A stretch of DNA of 45,712 nt from a virus: positions 1 to 45,712 of the IMG/VR virus record IMGVR_UViG_3300024262_000004. The stretch is one strand, 5' to 3'. Numbering within the stretch: position 1 is the stretch's first letter; each line of letters begins with the position of its first letter. The position numbers were made by a program, and so were the translations under genes. Of this stretch, positions 44,650 through 45,712 are shown piece by piece. The notes below the pieces were generated by a model. It was not told the origin of the DNA. It searched no databases and saw only the letters and a list, made by a program, of their open reading frames with translations.

Positions 44650-45145
44650 TGCTGCTTTGGAAAATAAGAATGCTAATTTTGATGTATCAATATATCCCGT
44701 CAGGGCACAGGGAACAGCTGATGGAGTGCAATATAGTGCTGAAATAGTAACTGTAACCATTAATACTGATTATGAATTGTTATCTTTTAAAACAGATAAT
44801 TTTTTCCCCAGATTAACAGGAACTTTAGCTTGGGTTTATTACAATATTAGTTTTTCAGTTAAAGCTGGAAATGCCACTGCTGACGTAATATATAAATTAC
44901 AGGCAAGGAATAAAGATGGAACTTGGACTGATATGAGTGCCGCCGTAACTCTTACAGACCTTAATACCACTTATATAGCGTATAGAGTTGAAGGATATCT
45001 GGCAATTGGGGCTAATATTAATCAAATACCTTTTGAGATGAGATTAATTGTTCAATCAAATGAAGGAACTCCTGGTATTGCAACAGGAAAAGTAAAAAAT
45101 GACACTATTATAAGAGCAGTTGGCTCGGTTGGAGGGATTGGCTAA
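44624..45145 (+). CDS. Virion-associated beta protein
   Basis: The start is ATG 44624 with AAAGGAGAG 8 bases before. The 173 residues (starts MENQTVVTNAALENKN) are beta-rich, with 'VIYKLQARNKDGTWTDMS' in the middle resembling carbohydrate-binding or decoration domains of phage structural proteins. Role inferred. Confidence 0.6.
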   Translation: MENQTVVTNAALENKNANFDVSIYPVRAQGTADGVQYSAEIVTVTINTDYELLSFKTDNFFPRLTGTLAWVYYNISFSVKAGNATADVIYKLQARNKDGTWTDMSAAVTLTDLNTTYIAYRVEGYLAIGANINQIPFEMRLIVQSNEGTPGIATGKVKNDTIIRAVGSVGGIG

Positions 45146-45381
45146 TGGCGACATATAATATTAAATACAAATTAAGTAATGTTTATACAGAACAAGAACC
45201 TAATAAATTTGGCTGGAATAAAGTGGCTAATTTCTTGGTGAGTGAATTGGGTTATTCTGATTCAATTAGTTTGCCAAAGGAAGAGTTTACCGCAACCAAA
45301 GCTAAATCTATAGTAAGGGCAAAGATAATAGATTATCTGGCTAAATTAGTTTACGACGCAGAATATACAGAAGAAATATAA
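45145..45381 (+). CDS. Small structural-region protein
   Basis: This 78-residue protein overlaps the previous stop (TAATG). The plan is an N-terminal strand 'YNIKYKLSNVYTEQEP' and a helical end. Unrecognised. Confidence 0.6.
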   Translation: MATYNIKYKLSNVYTEQEPNKFGWNKVANFLVSELGYSDSISLPKEEFTATKAKSIVRAKIIDYLAKLVYDAEYTEEI

Positions 45382-45394
45382 AGTAGGTGATTCA

Positions 45395-45712
45395 ATGAGA
45401 AGAGTAGGTGGACAATGTGGGATAGGGAGTGCCTTATCCCCTAACCAAATAGGCGGCGAATCCTTTATCCGCCATATCGGCAACGATAAACTTATATATG
45501 ACTTCAAGTCAGGTTCGGGTACTGTAGTTCATGATAAATCTCATTGCGGAAATAACGGCACATTCGGAGCTGGAGCTGCCGCACCGACTTGGCGAAGGAA
45601 TAGTTTATATTTTGATGGCGGGGATTATGTAACTCTAACAGGAATTAATCATGGGATAAGTACTGGTGGATTGACGTTTTGTTGTAGTCTAAGTAATTTT
45701 AGTGATAGTAAC
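45395..45712 (+). CDS. LamG-like virion protein (5' part)
   Basis: ATG 45395 (site TAGGTGA) opens the protein whose end lies at 502 in circular coordinates (191 bases here up to 45585, then 1-502: 230 residues). The N-terminus 'CGIGSALSPNQIGGESFIRHIGNDKLIYDFKSGSG' leads into 'VVHDKSHCGNNGTF', the usual entry of LamG-like domains. Interrupted only by linearisation of the circle. Confidence 0.8.
   Translation, partial: MRRVGGQCGIGSALSPNQIGGESFIRHIGNDKLIYDFKSGSGTVVHDKSHCGNNGTFGAGAAAPTWRRNSLYFDGGDYVTLTGINHGISTGGLTFCCSLSNFSDSN
45586..45712. repeat. Terminal direct repeat, right copy
   Basis: Identical to 1-127; proves the contig closes on itself. Confidence 0.95.

Overview
The window is the complete genome of a tailed phage with a P22-type short-tail (podovirus) virion, AT-rich and with nearly all genes on the + strand. 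The first 127 bases (1-127) are repeated exactly as the last 127 (45586-45712). The contig is therefore a closed circle of 45,585 bp cut inside a LamG-like gene, and the genome itself is terminally redundant or circularly permuted. The host cannot be named from sequence. A low-GC bacterium with type IV pili is plausible, because the phage carries a prepilin-like gene and replication genes of kinds common in Firmicutes-type phages. I found no integrase, DNA polymerase, CRISPR array or reverse transcriptase.

Layout, following transcription. (1) 33.8-39.8 kb: a probably leaderless terminase small subunit gene, a repeat-rich gap that is a pac candidate, small accessory genes, and the terminase large subunit with a frameshift exactly at its P-loop. 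(2) 39.8-45.7 kb continuing into 0-13.2 kb: portal, scaffold, major capsid protein, small virion proteins, LamG protein, adaptor, stabilisation (hub) protein, FN3-type fibre and three large internal or ejected proteins. (3) 13.2-17.6 kb: a separately promoted antisense membrane peptide, secreted tail-fibre-like protein, holin candidate, M15 endolysin, metallophosphoesterase and HNH genes. (4) 17.6-22.4 kb: a long structured noncoding region with an early-type promoter, accessory cassettes (lipoprotein; type IV prepilin plus membrane protein, bounded by terminators), a leaderless HTH regulator and an attenuator-like RNA. (5) 22.4-31.3 kb: early and replication genes (Gam-like, OB-fold ssDNA-binding protein, O-like initiator carrying its own iterons, ParB-like protein, several HNH genes). 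(6) 31.3-33.7 kb: a minus-strand operon of about nine small proteins driven by a near-perfect sigma70 promoter.

The least expected content is regulatory and RNA-level. There is a family of cloverleaf-like intergenic RNAs with a covarying closing stem (25.4, 25.9 and 39.2 kb) and a dispersed 16-nt palindromic hairpin placed just upstream of ribosome binding sites. An aptamer-like domain at 22.2 kb overlaps a terminator, and a pseudoknot-rich leader lies at 17.7 kb. Two promoters sit at the spacing expected for leaderless mRNAs, and there are three candidate frameshifts. The phage-encoded prepilin cassette and the replication origin inside the O-like gene are the most interpretable biological finds. 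Functional statements rest on recognisable motifs and gene order; no database or folding search was run.
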